Below are positions 8,161 to 17,655 of a stretch of DNA of 64,000 bases, piece after piece. The stretch comes from Gemmatimonadota bacterium (GTDB taxonomy: Bacteria; Gemmatimonadota; Gemmatimonadetes; Palauibacterales; KS3-K002): assembly GCA_020344215.1 (NCBI GenBank), contig CP070815.1, positions 504,946 through 568,945 of the forward strand, in the 5' to 3' direction. Every line of letters starts with the position of its first letter. The stretch's first letter is position 1. The position numbers were made by a program, and so were the translations under genes. Under the pieces are notes generated by a model. It saw nothing but the letters and a program-made list of their open reading frames with translations, searched no databases and was not told the DNA's origin.

Positions 8161-10608
8161 TCACTGGTCGCGGAGCGCGACCATAGGATCGATTCGCGTT
8201 GCCCTGCGGGCCGGCAAGTAGCACGCGAGCAGCGCGGCGATCGCCACGACGACCGCGATGACGCCCAGCGTGGCAGGGTCGGTGGACTCGATCCCGAACA
8301 CGAAACTCTCGAGTGCGCGGGAGGTAACCACGGTCGTCGCCAGGCCCGCGACGATGCCGAATGCCGCGACCTTCATCCCCTGACGCAGCACCAAGCTCAG
8401 CACGCTCGGGGCATCGCCGCCCAACGCCATTCTAATCCCGATCTCGCGTGTCCTCTGTCCCACAGCATAGAGCATTGTCGCGTACATGCCGCCGGTGGCC
8501 AATAGCAACGCCACTATGGCGAAGCCAGCGAGCAGCATCGTGCGGAACCGTGGCGCCTGGAGAGAGGTCGATACCCGATCGCTCATTGCGACTACTCCGT
8601 CGAAGGGCACGGTCGGATCGACATCGGCGAGAGCTTGTCGCATCGGGCCAACTATGGCCGCCCGATCGGCTTCCGTGCGCACCACGATGTGGTTCCAACC
8701 GAACCACGCATGTTGGGAGTAGGGAACGTAGAACTCGCTCTGCCTCGGTGAAGCCAGGTTGAACTGGCGAATGTCGTTGACCATGCCTATGACGGTTACC
8801 GAGGGTGCTCCGGGACGGGGTGACATTGTGAAGCGCCGGCCCACGGGATCCACGCCGGGCCAGAAATCTCTGGCCATCGTCTCGTTTACGATGGCAACGA
8901 GCGGTTGCCCAGCGACATCGTTCGAAGTGAAGCTGCGCCCCCGGAGGACCTGGATCTTCAGCGTCTCGAAGTAGCCGGGGCCAACCATGTGCGCTGGGAC
9001 CCAGGGCGGCTCCTCACCTTCCCTACCCCCGACGTACACCGGCGGCGCCCACATCACGGAACCCATCGGCGGATCGACGATCGAGCCAGCCGAAGCGACG
9101 GCCGGGATGGCCGCGACCCGGTCCGTCAATTCACGGTAGTAGACGGCTCGCTGGTCATCGGTGGAGTATGATTTGCCGAGCCCGACCTCCATCATCAGTA
9201 CGTTTTCGGCTTCAAAACCCGGATCGACGCTCTGCAGTCTGAAGTAGCTGTTGATCAGCAGGCCGGCGCCGGCTAGCACGACGAGCGCCAGGGCCGTCTC
9301 GACGGCGACGAGAATGCTGCGAAGGCGTGCCCGGCCGGCGGTGACGCTGCTTTTGCCGCCTCTTTCCTTCAACGCTTGGCTGAGATCGCTCTTCGAACCG
9401 AGAATTGCCGGCGCGAGACCGAAGAGGACCGCGGTGACCAGAGCGAGCCCGAGGGCGAAGGCGAGCGCGACAGGATCAATTGCGACCGCAGCGCGCCTTG
9501 GGAAATCCGCCGGACCGATGACGCGGAAAGCCTCTACAGCGCTGATTGCTATGAGAATGCCAGCTATGCCTCCCAGCAGGGCAACACTGCCGCTTTCCAT
9601 CAGGAGTTGGAAGACGATCCTTCCCCGTGCGGCGCCGAGTGCTGAGCGGACAGCGACCTCCTTGTCCCGGTCGGTCGCGCGAGCGAGGAGCAGGTTAGCG
9701 ACGTTTGCGCAAGCGATCAGCAACAAGAGCGCGGAAGCAGCCAGCAATATCAAGAGCTCAGTTCTGGTGCTCCCGATGGTCATCTCGAGAAGAGAGGCGA
9801 TGCCGATTCCGAGCGTGCCATCGCTCGACGTGTAGGCGCTCGGGTACTCTGCAGCCATCGCCGTAGCCACGGCGTTGATCTCCTGCCGCGCCGCCTCGAT
9901 GCCAATTCCCGGCTTGAGGCGGCCGATGACGCGTAGCGATCGGCTAGTGCGGCTTCTGGCGTAAGCCATCCCATCGACCGGTAGCGCCATCCAGATCTCG
10001 GTATCCTGCAATTGCATAGCCGCGGGCCCCTGGAAACCGCTCGGCAGTATGCCGATCACGCGGAACGATCCCCGACCGCTGCGGGAATCCTCGGCTGCGA
10101 TCGTCGCTCCAATGATGTTTGGGGCACCGCCCCATCGCCTGTGCCAGAGGCCGTGGCTCAGGATCACGACAGGCTCAGCCCCTGTGAGGTGCTCCTTAGC
10201 CGAAAAGAAGCGGCCCATCCAAGGCGCCACTGCGAGAGTTCTGAAGAAATCCGGGGTGATGCGAGCCGCCGGTATCCGCTCCGGCGTGCCACCCCCGGTG
10301 AGGACGAACCCGGTGTTCGTCGCAGCGGCCAATCCATCAACGGTCCTTATTCGCTCCTTCCAATCGATGAAATCGGGCACGGAGGTATAAGTCGGTTGGG
10401 GGGAGTTCCACGACGTTCCGATGTACACCAACCGGGAAGCGTCTTCGTAGGGCAGCGGCCGCAGCAGGACGCCGTTCACCGCGCTGAAGATGGCCGTGCT
10501 GGCACCGATACCCAGCGCCAGCATCAAGGTCGCCAGTCCCGTGAATGCGGGCCTCTTGCGCAGGGTTCGCAGGGCCAAGCGCATATCTCGCTGAAGAACC
10601 TGGATCAT
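8161..10608 (-). CDS. ADOP-family ABC permease (FtsX/MacB duplicated orphan permease)
   Basis: 815 residues from ATG 10608, preceded by GAGGACC. The protein opens with the ADOP signature (DMRLALRTLRKRPAFTG), followed by TM1 with LALGIGASTAIFSAVNGVLL. It then has a large MacB-PCD periplasmic domain, three TM segments, a second periplasmic domain, and a final FtsX module ending with RIDPMVALRDQ. This two-module architecture defines acidobacterial duplicated orphan permeases, which usually lack an adjacent ATPase; none is present here. Members are thought to export peptides, lipoproteins or drugs with a shared ATPase. An upstream start at 10668 is possible but adds a non-conserved tail. Confidence 0.9.
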   Translation of the reverse strand: MIQVLQRDMRLALRTLRKRPAFTGLATLMLALGIGASTAIFSAVNGVLLRPLPYEDASRLVYIGTSWNSPQPTYTSVPDFIDWKERIRTVDGLAAATNTGFVLTGGGTPERIPAARITPDFFRTLAVAPWMGRFFSAKEHLTGAEPVVILSHGLWHRRWGGAPNIIGATIAAEDSRSGRGSFRVIGILPSGFQGPAAMQLQDTEIWMALPVDGMAYARSRTSRSLRVIGRLKPGIGIEAARQEINAVATAMAAEYPSAYTSSDGTLGIGIASLLEMTIGSTRTELLILLAASALLLLIACANVANLLLARATDRDKEVAVRSALGAARGRIVFQLLMESGSVALLGGIAGILIAISAVEAFRVIGPADFPRRAAVAIDPVALAFALGLALVTAVLFGLAPAILGSKSDLSQALKERGGKSSVTAGRARLRSILVAVETALALVVLAGAGLLINSYFRLQSVDPGFEAENVLMMEVGLGKSYSTDDQRAVYYRELTDRVAAIPAVASAGSIVDPPMGSVMWAPPVYVGGREGEEPPWVPAHMVGPGYFETLKIQVLRGRSFTSNDVAGQPLVAIVNETMARDFWPGVDPVGRRFTMSPRPGAPSVTVIGMVNDIRQFNLASPRQSEFYVPYSQHAWFGWNHIVVRTEADRAAIVGPMRQALADVDPTVPFDGVVAMSDRVSTSLQAPRFRTMLLAGFAIVALLLATGGMYATMLYAVGQRTREIGIRMALGGDAPSVLSLVLRQGMKVAAFGIVAGLATTVVTSRALESFVFGIESTDPATLGVIAVVVAIAALLACYLPARRATRIDPMVALRDQ

Positions 10609-10917
10609 GATGGTCCTCGGCTGTGAGCCGGGATGAGAGGAGTTGTTTAGGCTGCCGGAGGCCGGCACCGTGCATCAGGTTGGACAACCTGTCGCGTGGA
10701 AAGGTTGAGTGGGGTCCGTGATGGTCCTCGTCGCAGCCGACAGACGCTCAGTCTGTTGCCTGGTCAGTACTGTGCGAGGGCTCGCTGACAGTCAGTCGGA
10801 TCTGCGGGCAAGGTGCTCGACGTTCGGTTCGTGGACGGCCACTGAATGCCGCACACCCTCCGCCCCGCAACGGTGCGTGCGGGAAGCTGGGCGATGGGTT
10901 GACACTGAGTCCTTGGA

Positions 10918-10938
10918 CCACGGACACTCAGTCCGTGG
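10918..10938 (-). terminator. Hairpin downstream of dCMP deaminase; gap 10609-10946 otherwise empty
   Basis: A perfect 7-bp inverted repeat (CCACGGA / TCCGTGG) with a 7-base loop lies 9 bases after the deaminase stop. There is no T-run, so it may act only in RNA stability or Rho-independent pausing. In the remaining 310 bases of the gap I see no gene, only low-quality repeats of CAGTC/GACTG type. Confidence 0.35.
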
Positions 10939-10946
10939 CGTGTGCT

Positions 10947-11480
10947 TCACACTGTCAGCTTCCGCTTCGGTAACGCCCACTCCGCATCCGGATCATCCAT
11001 CGCCAGTCGGTTGATTCCGCCGTGAAACCGGCTTTGAATGCGGCCGTATTCGTTCTGCATGTCGGGATCGGGATGCTGCCAGTCGTGAATGTAGACCACC
11101 CGCTCGACACCTGCCTGCAGCAGTTCTTTCGTGCAGCCGAAGCAGGGGCGCATTGTCGAATAGATGGTCGCGCCTTCGACCGAGATTCCAAAGCGCGCCG
11201 CCGCCAACAGACAGTTCTGCTCTGCGTGGACACAGATGCACAGGTCGTATCCCTTGCCGGACTCGAACCGCTCAGGGTGCGCACAGCGTTCGCAGCCGCC
11301 GTCCAGGCAGTTAGGCATCTTCGACGGGGTGCCGTTGTAGCCGGTGGAGAGCACGCGCCAATCTTTGACGATGACGGCGCCGACGCGGCTGCCGAGGCAA
11401 TTGGCGCGCTTGCGGACGGCTATGGCGAGGCCCATGAAGTAGTGATCGAAGTCGGGTCGTTCCATCTCTGGTCGATTCAT
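10947..11480 (-). CDS. dCMP deaminase / ComEB-type cytidine deaminase
   Basis: 177 residues. Converts dCMP to dUMP, feeding dTMP synthesis. The zinc-binding set is intact: CVHAEQNCLLAAA (His and catalytic Glu) and PCFGCTKELL (two Cys). An additional Cys/His cluster (MPNCLDGGCERCAH) matches the second zinc site of the dCMP deaminase family. The C-terminus (about 30 residues after DWQHPDPDMQN) is a modest extension. The ATG at 11480 overlaps the stop of the upstream glycosidase (ATGA), so the two are translationally coupled although their functions appear unrelated. Confidence 0.9.
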   Translation of the reverse strand: MNRPEMERPDFDHYFMGLAIAVRKRANCLGSRVGAVIVKDWRVLSTGYNGTPSKMPNCLDGGCERCAHPERFESGKGYDLCICVHAEQNCLLAAARFGISVEGATIYSTMRPCFGCTKELLQAGVERVVYIHDWQHPDPDMQNEYGRIQSRFHGGINRLAMDDPDAEWALPKRKLTV

Positions 11481-14149
11481 TGCGTTCCGCCCTGCGGTTC
11501 CCTGAAGCGTATCTCCTGTAACACAAAGCGATCTTCGGGGCCGGTGAAGGTCACTCGCGCCACATACTGACCGGGCGCGATCGCCTCCATCGTCGGAGCA
11601 ATCGCTGCACCGCGTGGATCCGTCGGGGCACCGCACGGGCTGAGCAGGTGGAGGTCGTAGGTGCGACTGCCCCGGCCCTCCACCAGCAACGAGTAGTCTC
11701 CGCTGGATGCATCGTACGTATACCGAACGATTCGGAGTTCGGTCGCTTCCTGTCCTTCCTTGGGCTTTGGCCTGCGCGGGCTCGCGGCGACACCCGGACG
11801 ATAGCGGACCGTGACCTCTGCTCTGGCGTCCAGCGTGACGGTCACCTCGGGCTGGATGCCGTCCGGTCGTTCTGACGCTTCATAGGTGACGGACTCGCCG
11901 TTTACCAGCACCTCCGTGACGCGTGAACCCGGAGATAGGACGGGCGCGAAGCGGGCGCTCAGAGGATCGCCTTCGCCGTCGCGTGTGAGCCAGGCGGTGA
12001 ACTCGGTGGCGGAGCCTTCTGCGCAAGCGGCGCCCGGCCCCTCCTGAAAGTGGCGGATCATGATGTCCACCGTGCTCGATCCGACAGGATACTTGCGTAT
12101 GGCCACGGCTCGCCAGTCGGCCGGCAGTTGCGGCGCGAAGGTGAAGGCGTTGCGCGGCGCGTCCGCCGAGAGCCCCAGCATCCCACGGAAGAGCGGGGTC
12201 GGGATCATGCTGGTGGCGAAGAACTGGTGGGGCACGGTGGTGTCCAGCGTCCTGCGGAATGCGCCCGACTGCAGCTCCGGGTTCCGGCCCAACGCGTCGT
12301 AGAACGTGGAGCGTGCATTCGCCCAGAGCGCGTCGTATCCGGCGTGTCCGCGGCCGTAGTTGTAGAGCGCCCAGCTCGCGAACCCGGTCACGAACCCCCA
12401 GACGGTCCCCATGTTGTATTGCAAGGGATGGTAGAGCTCGTGATCCCAATCGAGCATGCGGGCGCCCCAGTCGGAGAGCAGCCGGTGCGAGGCGAGTGTG
12501 TCCATATAGTTCTGGGCGCGCTCGCGGTCGAGCAGCTTGAACGACATCGCCGTCGCCGGCCACACCGTCAGCGCCGGGTTCGTCCTGCCATCCTCCAGCA
12601 CCCCAAACGCGTACAGCCCCTTGTCATCTACATAGTACTCGCGCTCCAGGTTGCGCTGCGCCGTCTCGAAGTTGCGCGACGCCTCATCAGCCAGCTCGAT
12701 TTCACCCATTGCGGCTGCCAGGTCGGCGACGGCGCGCAGGCTCTCCACCCAGATGCCGGCCAGGTAGATGTCCTGGTGCAGGCCCGCGCCGATGGCGCCC
12801 ACTTCCACGGCGCCGAGCCCCGCGGCGGTGTTGTCGACGACCATGTCGCCGTCGCTGTCGCTTGCCAGCCCCCAGCGGTAAGCGTCGACGACGGCGTCCC
12901 AGCTCGCGCGCACGAACGCGGTGTCGGCGGTCTGCAACCAGTATTGATAAAGCGCTACCACCCAGTAGGGCGTGGTATCGGCGTGGTAGTAGGCGTAGGG
13001 GAAGTCGCTGTACCAGTTCTCGCGCGTTCGCTTCGCCGACTGGGTGACCTCGTGCGGCATCTTCCCATCCTCGCGACGGTTCCGCCGCTGGAAGTCGAGG
13101 CCGTGACGTGCGAGCTCGAAGCCGCCGTAGGGCAGGACCCCGAAGATGTTGATCGAAGCGTCGCCACCGAAGAACCAGCCGAACCCCGGTCGGCGGCCAC
13201 GGCCCGACGGCCCGTAGCCGGCGACCAGTCCGCAGCCGAGGTCGGGGTTGCAGGCGAGCGCTTCGTCCAGGTTCACCTTCGCCCACTCGAGAGCGAGGTT
13301 GAGCTCGTGATCGGGCGATCGAATTGAAGCGAAGCTCTCGCGGATGACTCGGGCGTGCTCAACGCGCTCGGCATAGTCGTACTGCGCCTGCTCAAGCAGC
13401 CGGGTGTAGAGCGCCGCGACGGAATCGCGGGGCATGATGCCACCGGCGATTACGATGGGGATGAACTCCGACTCGCTCACTTTGGGATCCACGGCTATGC
13501 GGAAGACGGACGGCGCGTCGGGCGCTGCGTGGGCCGGATGCGTCGAGCCTTCGGTGGCGAACGGTGATCCGATGAAGCCGTTATACTCGCGCCGGCTCTC
13601 GGAGAGGATGAAGCGCCGGTTGCCGGCGTCGTAGTACGCGTACTGGCCGCCAATTCCCGCCGGCCACATGAGGTCGAGGTCCGCCCTGAACGAAGCGACG
13701 ATCTCCAACGGCGTCACCGCGCTCACGTCTAACAGTACGATCATACCCGGCTCGTTCAGTGGCACCAGGAAGTGCTGGCGGACGGTGAAGGTGGCGTGCG
13801 AGTAAACGACCGTCATCAGCTCGGGCCGGACGACGACATGGCGAGCGACTCCTCGTCCTGGTATTGGCTCGCTGTAATCGGGGATCTTGAAGGCGAGCTC
13901 GAAGTCGTGGAACAGCTTCACGGGCCAGGACCACGCCTCGAACCTGCCGGTCTCGTCCCCGAAGAAGGCGGCCTCGCGGCCCACGCCGCCCAAGTAGATG
14001 CCGGGCCGCGCCGGTCCCTCGAGCTGGATGGGGCTGGCCTCGATCTCGAACTTCGCGATGCCCTGAGCGAAGAGGCTGCCCGAGCCGGCCAACAAAGTCA
14101 GCGCCACCGTGCTCACGTATCGTGCGGCCAAGAACGCGCGTCGGCTCAT
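11477..14149 (-). CDS. Tat-exported six-hairpin glycosidase
   Basis: 890 residues. The N-terminus (SRRAFLAARYV, then a hydrophobic stretch to SLFAQG) fits a twin-arginine signal peptide. Residues about 30-260 are a beta-sandwich domain. Residues 280-680 form the (alpha/alpha)6 toroid with LVAGYGPSGRG, GWFFGGDASI, DSDGDMVVDN, GAVEVG and GTVWGFVTG, clearly paralogous to the protein at 66-2765. The C-terminal 180 residues are beta-rich. Probably an alpha-glucan or oligosaccharide hydrolase acting in the periplasm or outside. Catalytic acid residues were not assigned with certainty. Confidence 0.85.
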   Translation of the reverse strand: MSRRAFLAARYVSTVALTLLAGSGSLFAQGIAKFEIEASPIQLEGPARPGIYLGGVGREAAFFGDETGRFEAWSWPVKLFHDFELAFKIPDYSEPIPGRGVARHVVVRPELMTVVYSHATFTVRQHFLVPLNEPGMIVLLDVSAVTPLEIVASFRADLDLMWPAGIGGQYAYYDAGNRRFILSESRREYNGFIGSPFATEGSTHPAHAAPDAPSVFRIAVDPKVSESEFIPIVIAGGIMPRDSVAALYTRLLEQAQYDYAERVEHARVIRESFASIRSPDHELNLALEWAKVNLDEALACNPDLGCGLVAGYGPSGRGRRPGFGWFFGGDASINIFGVLPYGGFELARHGLDFQRRNRREDGKMPHEVTQSAKRTRENWYSDFPYAYYHADTTPYWVVALYQYWLQTADTAFVRASWDAVVDAYRWGLASDSDGDMVVDNTAAGLGAVEVGAIGAGLHQDIYLAGIWVESLRAVADLAAAMGEIELADEASRNFETAQRNLEREYYVDDKGLYAFGVLEDGRTNPALTVWPATAMSFKLLDRERAQNYMDTLASHRLLSDWGARMLDWDHELYHPLQYNMGTVWGFVTGFASWALYNYGRGHAGYDALWANARSTFYDALGRNPELQSGAFRRTLDTTVPHQFFATSMIPTPLFRGMLGLSADAPRNAFTFAPQLPADWRAVAIRKYPVGSSTVDIMIRHFQEGPGAACAEGSATEFTAWLTRDGEGDPLSARFAPVLSPGSRVTEVLVNGESVTYEASERPDGIQPEVTVTLDARAEVTVRYRPGVAASPRRPKPKEGQEATELRIVRYTYDASSGDYSLLVEGRGSRTYDLHLLSPCGAPTDPRGAAIAPTMEAIAPGQYVARVTFTGPEDRFVLQEIRFREPQGGTQ

Positions 14150-14375
14150 TTCGGCCTGTCCCTTTCGCCGAGTGAAGTTGTCCCATTCAAAGCAGACGGC
14201 ATCGACTCGGGTCGGTGATCGAACCCGGCTCCTCCTACCCGAAGCCGCTATTCGCGATGAGGACCGCGAGTGCTGGAATAAGCGAAGGTGTGCGCATCCT
14301 GCGTACCGTTTTCCTCGAGAACTTCCTTTCGAGTCGGGGCGAAGCCCTTGGTTGAAATGAGCGTTGGCCCGTAAG

Positions 14376-14570
14376 TCAGTAGGGCAGGGGTCCCGCCTGC
14401 CGGAACACCGATAGTATGAGTGCGCCGGCGAGGACGAGACCGATGAGGATCGCCCAGCGCACGGCGGGTGAGAAGCGACGGTCGCGGTCCATGACCACCG
14501 TCACCCGCGAGGCGATGAGCACGATGATCCCCAGAAGCACGAGATCCCAGAAGAATTGCCAGACCCTCAT
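14376..14570 (-). CDS. Small two-helix membrane protein
   Basis: 64 residues with two hydrophobic segments (FFWDLVLLGIIVLIAS and WAILIGLVLAGALILSVF) separated by a basic loop (MDRDRRFSP). It sits 10 bases downstream of the RidA-like gene, so the two are probably co-transcribed. No family recognised. The 226 bases between it and the glycosidase start at 14149 hold nothing convincing. Confidence 0.5.
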   Translation of the reverse strand: MRVWQFFWDLVLLGIIVLIASRVTVVMDRDRRFSPAVRWAILIGLVLAGALILSVFRQAGPLPY

Positions 14571-14580
14571 TCGCGTCTCT

Positions 14581-15024
14581 CTAGCGGGCGGTGCGTACAG
14601 CGATGAACGCGATCTCCACGTTGGCGCCGCCGGGCAGGGCCGCCACCGCCACCGTCGTGCGCGCCGGCGGATCGGCGGGGAAGTACTCGCCGTAGACCTG
14701 GTTCAGCGCGGCGTAGTCGTCTACGTCGACGAGGAAAACGCTCGCCTGGACGACGTCGCTGAAGCCCAGTCCCAGCTCGTCGAGGAGCGTCCTGTACGAT
14801 TCCATGATGTTGCGCACTTCAGCGGCGGTGCGCTCTTCGGTCAGCGCGCGCGTCGAGTCGGTGACGCCGACCCTGCCGGCGAAGTAGTAGGTATCGCCCG
14901 CGCGCACCACGCCGCTGTAAGGACGGTCGGGCAGCTGGCTGTGCAACGTCGCCCGGTCCGGGGGCGGTGCCTGGCAGGCAATCACGGACACGGCGATGGC
15001 AAATGCAACGATCCGAGGAATCAT
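14581..15024 (-). CDS. Exported RidA/YjgF-family lipoprotein
   Basis: 147 residues. A signal peptide with a lipobox (VSVIACQ) precedes a complete RidA/YER057c/UK114 domain (AGDTYYFAGRVG, ARTTVAVAALPGGANVEI). Canonical RidA proteins are cytosolic and hydrolyse reactive enamines/imines formed by PLP enzymes. The active-site Arg of RidA corresponds to the Arg in ARTTV, which is present. A lipid-anchored periplasmic location would imply a different substrate. GGGGAGG lies just upstream of the ATG. Confidence 0.85.
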   Translation of the reverse strand: MIPRIVAFAIAVSVIACQAPPPDRATLHSQLPDRPYSGVVRAGDTYYFAGRVGVTDSTRALTEERTAAEVRNIMESYRTLLDELGLGFSDVVQASVFLVDVDDYAALNQVYGEYFPADPPARTTVAVAALPGGANVEIAFIAVRTAR

Positions 15025-15087
15025 CCTAGCCTCCCCGGTTTCAACAGGTTGTCGAACTGGAAGATCGGATAGCGAGACTGCACGCGC

Positions 15088-15093
15088 ATTATA
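15088..15093 (-). promoter_or_regulatory. Possible -10 box (TATAAT) for the RidA-like gene; gap 15025-15393
   Basis: A perfect TATAAT lies on the minus strand 64 bases upstream of the RidA-like start. The -35 position 17 bases further up (TGTCGG) is poor. The rest of the 369-base divergent gap shows no gene, repeat or strong hairpin; it must also hold the promoter of the rightward gene at 15394. Confidence 0.3.
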
Positions 15094-15393
15094 CTGCTGC
15101 CCCGGCGGTCCCGACAGAGTGCGGGTCGGAGGCTAAGGTGGACCGCCGTCGCTCCCTCGGCGACCCGCGTCTGCGAAACCTGGCGTCGCCGCACCCCGTA
15201 GTTGAGTGTACAGCGGGCAGGTGGGATGCTAAGGGTTGCCGTCACACGATGCGGTGCGCCCGAGCGAAGGGGCGGCCTTCGGGTCGCCCGCCACCTGTCC
15301 GTTTCGTTGTGAGCCCCCTGGTCGGTCGGTCGCGACTCCCGAGACACGGCTGCCTTCCGAGATTAGCATCCCCGCGCTGAATGGAGACAACAT

Positions 15394-17316
15394 ATGAGCG
15401 ACATCACGTTGACTGGAGCCAGACTGCTTGGATTCTCAATGGTAGGCGTCGTGCTGCTTGCGACGGGAGCCTACGCCCAGGAGGCCGTTCCGTTCGATTC
15501 CGAGCGCTGGAACGTGGTAGGCGGCGAGGTGATGGACCATCTGGGCCGCCAGTGCTTCAACGGGGCGGCATACCTCAGGGACGTGCAGTTCGAGGACGGC
15601 GTCATAGAGGTCGACGTGGCGGTTGATGGCTCGCGCTCGTATCCCGGGCTCATCTTCCGCCTGCAATCGGAGGAGAACTACGAGCGCCTGTACATTCGGC
15701 CGCACCGTGCCGGGCTCTATCCCGACGCCATCCAGTACACTCCGGTGATAAATCGTGTGGCCGGCTGGCAGCTGTACAACGGTGAAGGCTTCACCGCCGG
15801 CGCCGAGATACCCGCCGACGAGTGGCTCCACCTCAAGCTTGAGGTTCGTGGGACCCAGGCTCGCTTCTACCTGAACGACATGCGCGAGCCTGCGCTGGTG
15901 ATCCACGAGCTTAAGCACGGAGTGAGCAGCGGGCCTGTCGGCGTCCTGGCGCCGGCCGACCGCACGGCCTGCTTCTCGAACTTCCGCTATTCGCTTACCA
16001 GTGAGCTGGCGTTCGATGAGCCGCCGGCCGTGGAGACGCCCCCGGGCACGATCATCGATTGGGAGATCTCCCGAACTTACCCGACACAGCGGGCCAACCG
16101 GGCGCGCTACCCCCACTTCTTTTCGATCTTCACCGCCGGCTGGCGTAAGGTGAGGGCGGAGCCGTCGGGGCTGGTGGACATCTCCAGGCACGTGGCGCGG
16201 GAGAACAGCAAAGGGGACATCATCCTGGCGCGCACCATCTTCCGCGCGGCTGGGAACGAGCCGCTCCAGCTCTCCTTCGGCTACAGCGATGAGGTCGACC
16301 TCTTCTTCAACGGCAAGAAGGTCTTCTCCGCTAACAGCGCCTATCGCTATCGCGACCCGTCGTTCCTGGGGATCGTGGGTGCCTACGACCACGTGTACCT
16401 GACGACCGAGAAGGGTTTGAACGAGGTCCTGATGATGGTCTCGGAATCCTTCGGCGGCTGGGGCTTCATGATGCAAGCGGATCGTGCACTCGATCTACCT
16501 GTCCGGGAGCACGAGCGGGCCGAGTTGGCTTGGCAGACGCCGCGTGTCTTCCTGACGCCCGAGTCGGTACAGTACGACCGGAAGCGCGATATCCTCTACG
16601 TCACGAACTTCGACTACCAGTGGGCCCAGAAGTCTGAGGTGACCGGGTACATCTCGAAGCTGTCGCTGGCGGGGGAGATCCTCGAGCAGCATTGGGTCGA
16701 GGGCCTCCACGCGCCCACCGGCCTGCGGATGTATGATGACAAGCTCTGGGTCACCGAGCGTCGACACCTGACGGAGATCGACGTTGAGACCGGCGCGATC
16801 GTCGGCCGCTATCCGATCCCCGACGTCGATTTCCCCAACGACCTGGCGATCGACTCCGGGGGCAACATCTACATCTCCGACACGCGACCCACGTCGCACA
16901 TCGACAGCCGGATCTACCGGTTCAAGGATGGGGAGTTCGAGGTTTGGATGGATGGTGACGAGATCGTCCGCGCCAACGGCCTCTACGTCCACGGCGAGAG
17001 ACTGCTGGTCGGCAACACCGGAGACGGTATGCTCAAGGCCGTGAGCCTGAAAGACAAGACTGTCAGCGACATTATATGCCTGGGCGCCGGGGTGGTGGAC
17101 GGTATCCGAGTCGACAATAGCGGCAACTACCTGGTGTCACACTGGGAGGGGCAGACATACGTCATCACACCGGAGGGTGAGGTCGTCGAGATACTGAACA
17201 CCTTGTACGATGGGGTGAACAGCGCCGACTTCGAGTACATCCGCGAGCGTAACTTGCTGATCATCCCGACCTTTATGGACAACCGGGTCATGGCGTATCG
17301 CCTTATCGAGCCCTAG
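15394..17316 (+). CDS. Secreted LamG-like/jelly-roll/six-bladed propeller protein
   Basis: 640 residues with a Sec signal ending TGAYAQ. GGAGA precedes the ATG. Residues 30-200 look like a concanavalin-like (DUF1080/LamG) fold (GVIEVDVAVDGSRSYPGLIF). Residues 215-365 look like a galactose-binding jelly-roll domain (LSFGYSDEVDLFFNGKKVF). Residues 375-640 form an SMP-30/NHL-type beta-propeller (VTNFDYQW, LWVTERRHLTEID, DLAIDSGGNIYISDT, NYLVSHWEG). Propellers of this type include gluconolactonases and scaffold proteins. A catalytic metal site was not verified. It is followed 24 bases later by a small membrane protein. Confidence 0.75.
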   Translation: MSDITLTGARLLGFSMVGVVLLATGAYAQEAVPFDSERWNVVGGEVMDHLGRQCFNGAAYLRDVQFEDGVIEVDVAVDGSRSYPGLIFRLQSEENYERLYIRPHRAGLYPDAIQYTPVINRVAGWQLYNGEGFTAGAEIPADEWLHLKLEVRGTQARFYLNDMREPALVIHELKHGVSSGPVGVLAPADRTACFSNFRYSLTSELAFDEPPAVETPPGTIIDWEISRTYPTQRANRARYPHFFSIFTAGWRKVRAEPSGLVDISRHVARENSKGDIILARTIFRAAGNEPLQLSFGYSDEVDLFFNGKKVFSANSAYRYRDPSFLGIVGAYDHVYLTTEKGLNEVLMMVSESFGGWGFMMQADRALDLPVREHERAELAWQTPRVFLTPESVQYDRKRDILYVTNFDYQWAQKSEVTGYISKLSLAGEILEQHWVEGLHAPTGLRMYDDKLWVTERRHLTEIDVETGAIVGRYPIPDVDFPNDLAIDSGGNIYISDTRPTSHIDSRIYRFKDGEFEVWMDGDEIVRANGLYVHGERLLVGNTGDGMLKAVSLKDKTVSDIICLGAGVVDGIRVDNSGNYLVSHWEGQTYVITPEGEVVEILNTLYDGVNSADFEYIRERNLLIIPTFMDNRVMAYRLIEP

Positions 17317-17340
17317 TGTCACGACAAGGAGGATTGCAGA

Positions 17341-17559
17341 ATGGCCGAGAAGCGTGGTATGCCGCCGTGGTTCTTCGTGGTCGCGACGATCGTCTCCCTG
17401 CTGATGGTCGCCCTGTACATCCAGATGGTGCCGACGGAAGGGCTGTCGTTCTGGATGATCCTGCGCATCGCCTTCTGGGTAGGGCTGGCGGGCTTCTTCA
17501 TCTGGGGGTTCAGCCGGGCCCGAAAAGCGCGCCGCGATGGGAATCAGTTTGTTGCCTGA
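17341..17559 (+). CDS. Small two-helix membrane protein
   Basis: 72 residues with TM segments WFFVVATIVSLLMVALYI and FWMILRIAFWVGLAGFFIWGF and a basic tail (SRARKARRDG). AAGGAGGATTGCAGA upstream is a strong ribosome binding site. It probably forms an operon with the propeller protein. No family recognised. Confidence 0.6.
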   Translation: MAEKRGMPPWFFVVATIVSLLMVALYIQMVPTEGLSFWMILRIAFWVGLAGFFIWGFSRARKARRDGNQFVA

Positions 17560-17613
17560 CCCGGAGCCATGAACGCGGCCCGCTACATCGACTGCGAATG
17601 CCGCCTACCGCAA

Positions 17614-17641
17614 GCGCGGGCGCTGATGCAAGCGCCCGCGC
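17614..17641. terminator. Bidirectional hairpin between convergent genes
   Basis: A perfect 11-bp inverted repeat (GCGCGGGCGCT / AGCGCCCGCGC) with a 6-base loop is centred between the small membrane protein ending at 17559 and the S41 peptidase ending at 17656. No long T-run follows, but position and stability fit a shared terminator. Confidence 0.6.
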
Positions 17642-17655
17642 CCGAGTCTTCCCGC

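Noticed and set aside
12050-13327. 425-residue plus-strand ORF within the exported glycosidase
   Set aside because: Antisense shadow of a gene with recognisable glycosidase motifs; composition atypical for a protein.
14211-14230. tRNA-like T-arm (GATCGAACCC on plus, GGGTTCGATC on minus)
   Set aside because: The five bases flanking the TTCGATC loop do not pair, and no acceptor, D or anticodon arm can be built around it.
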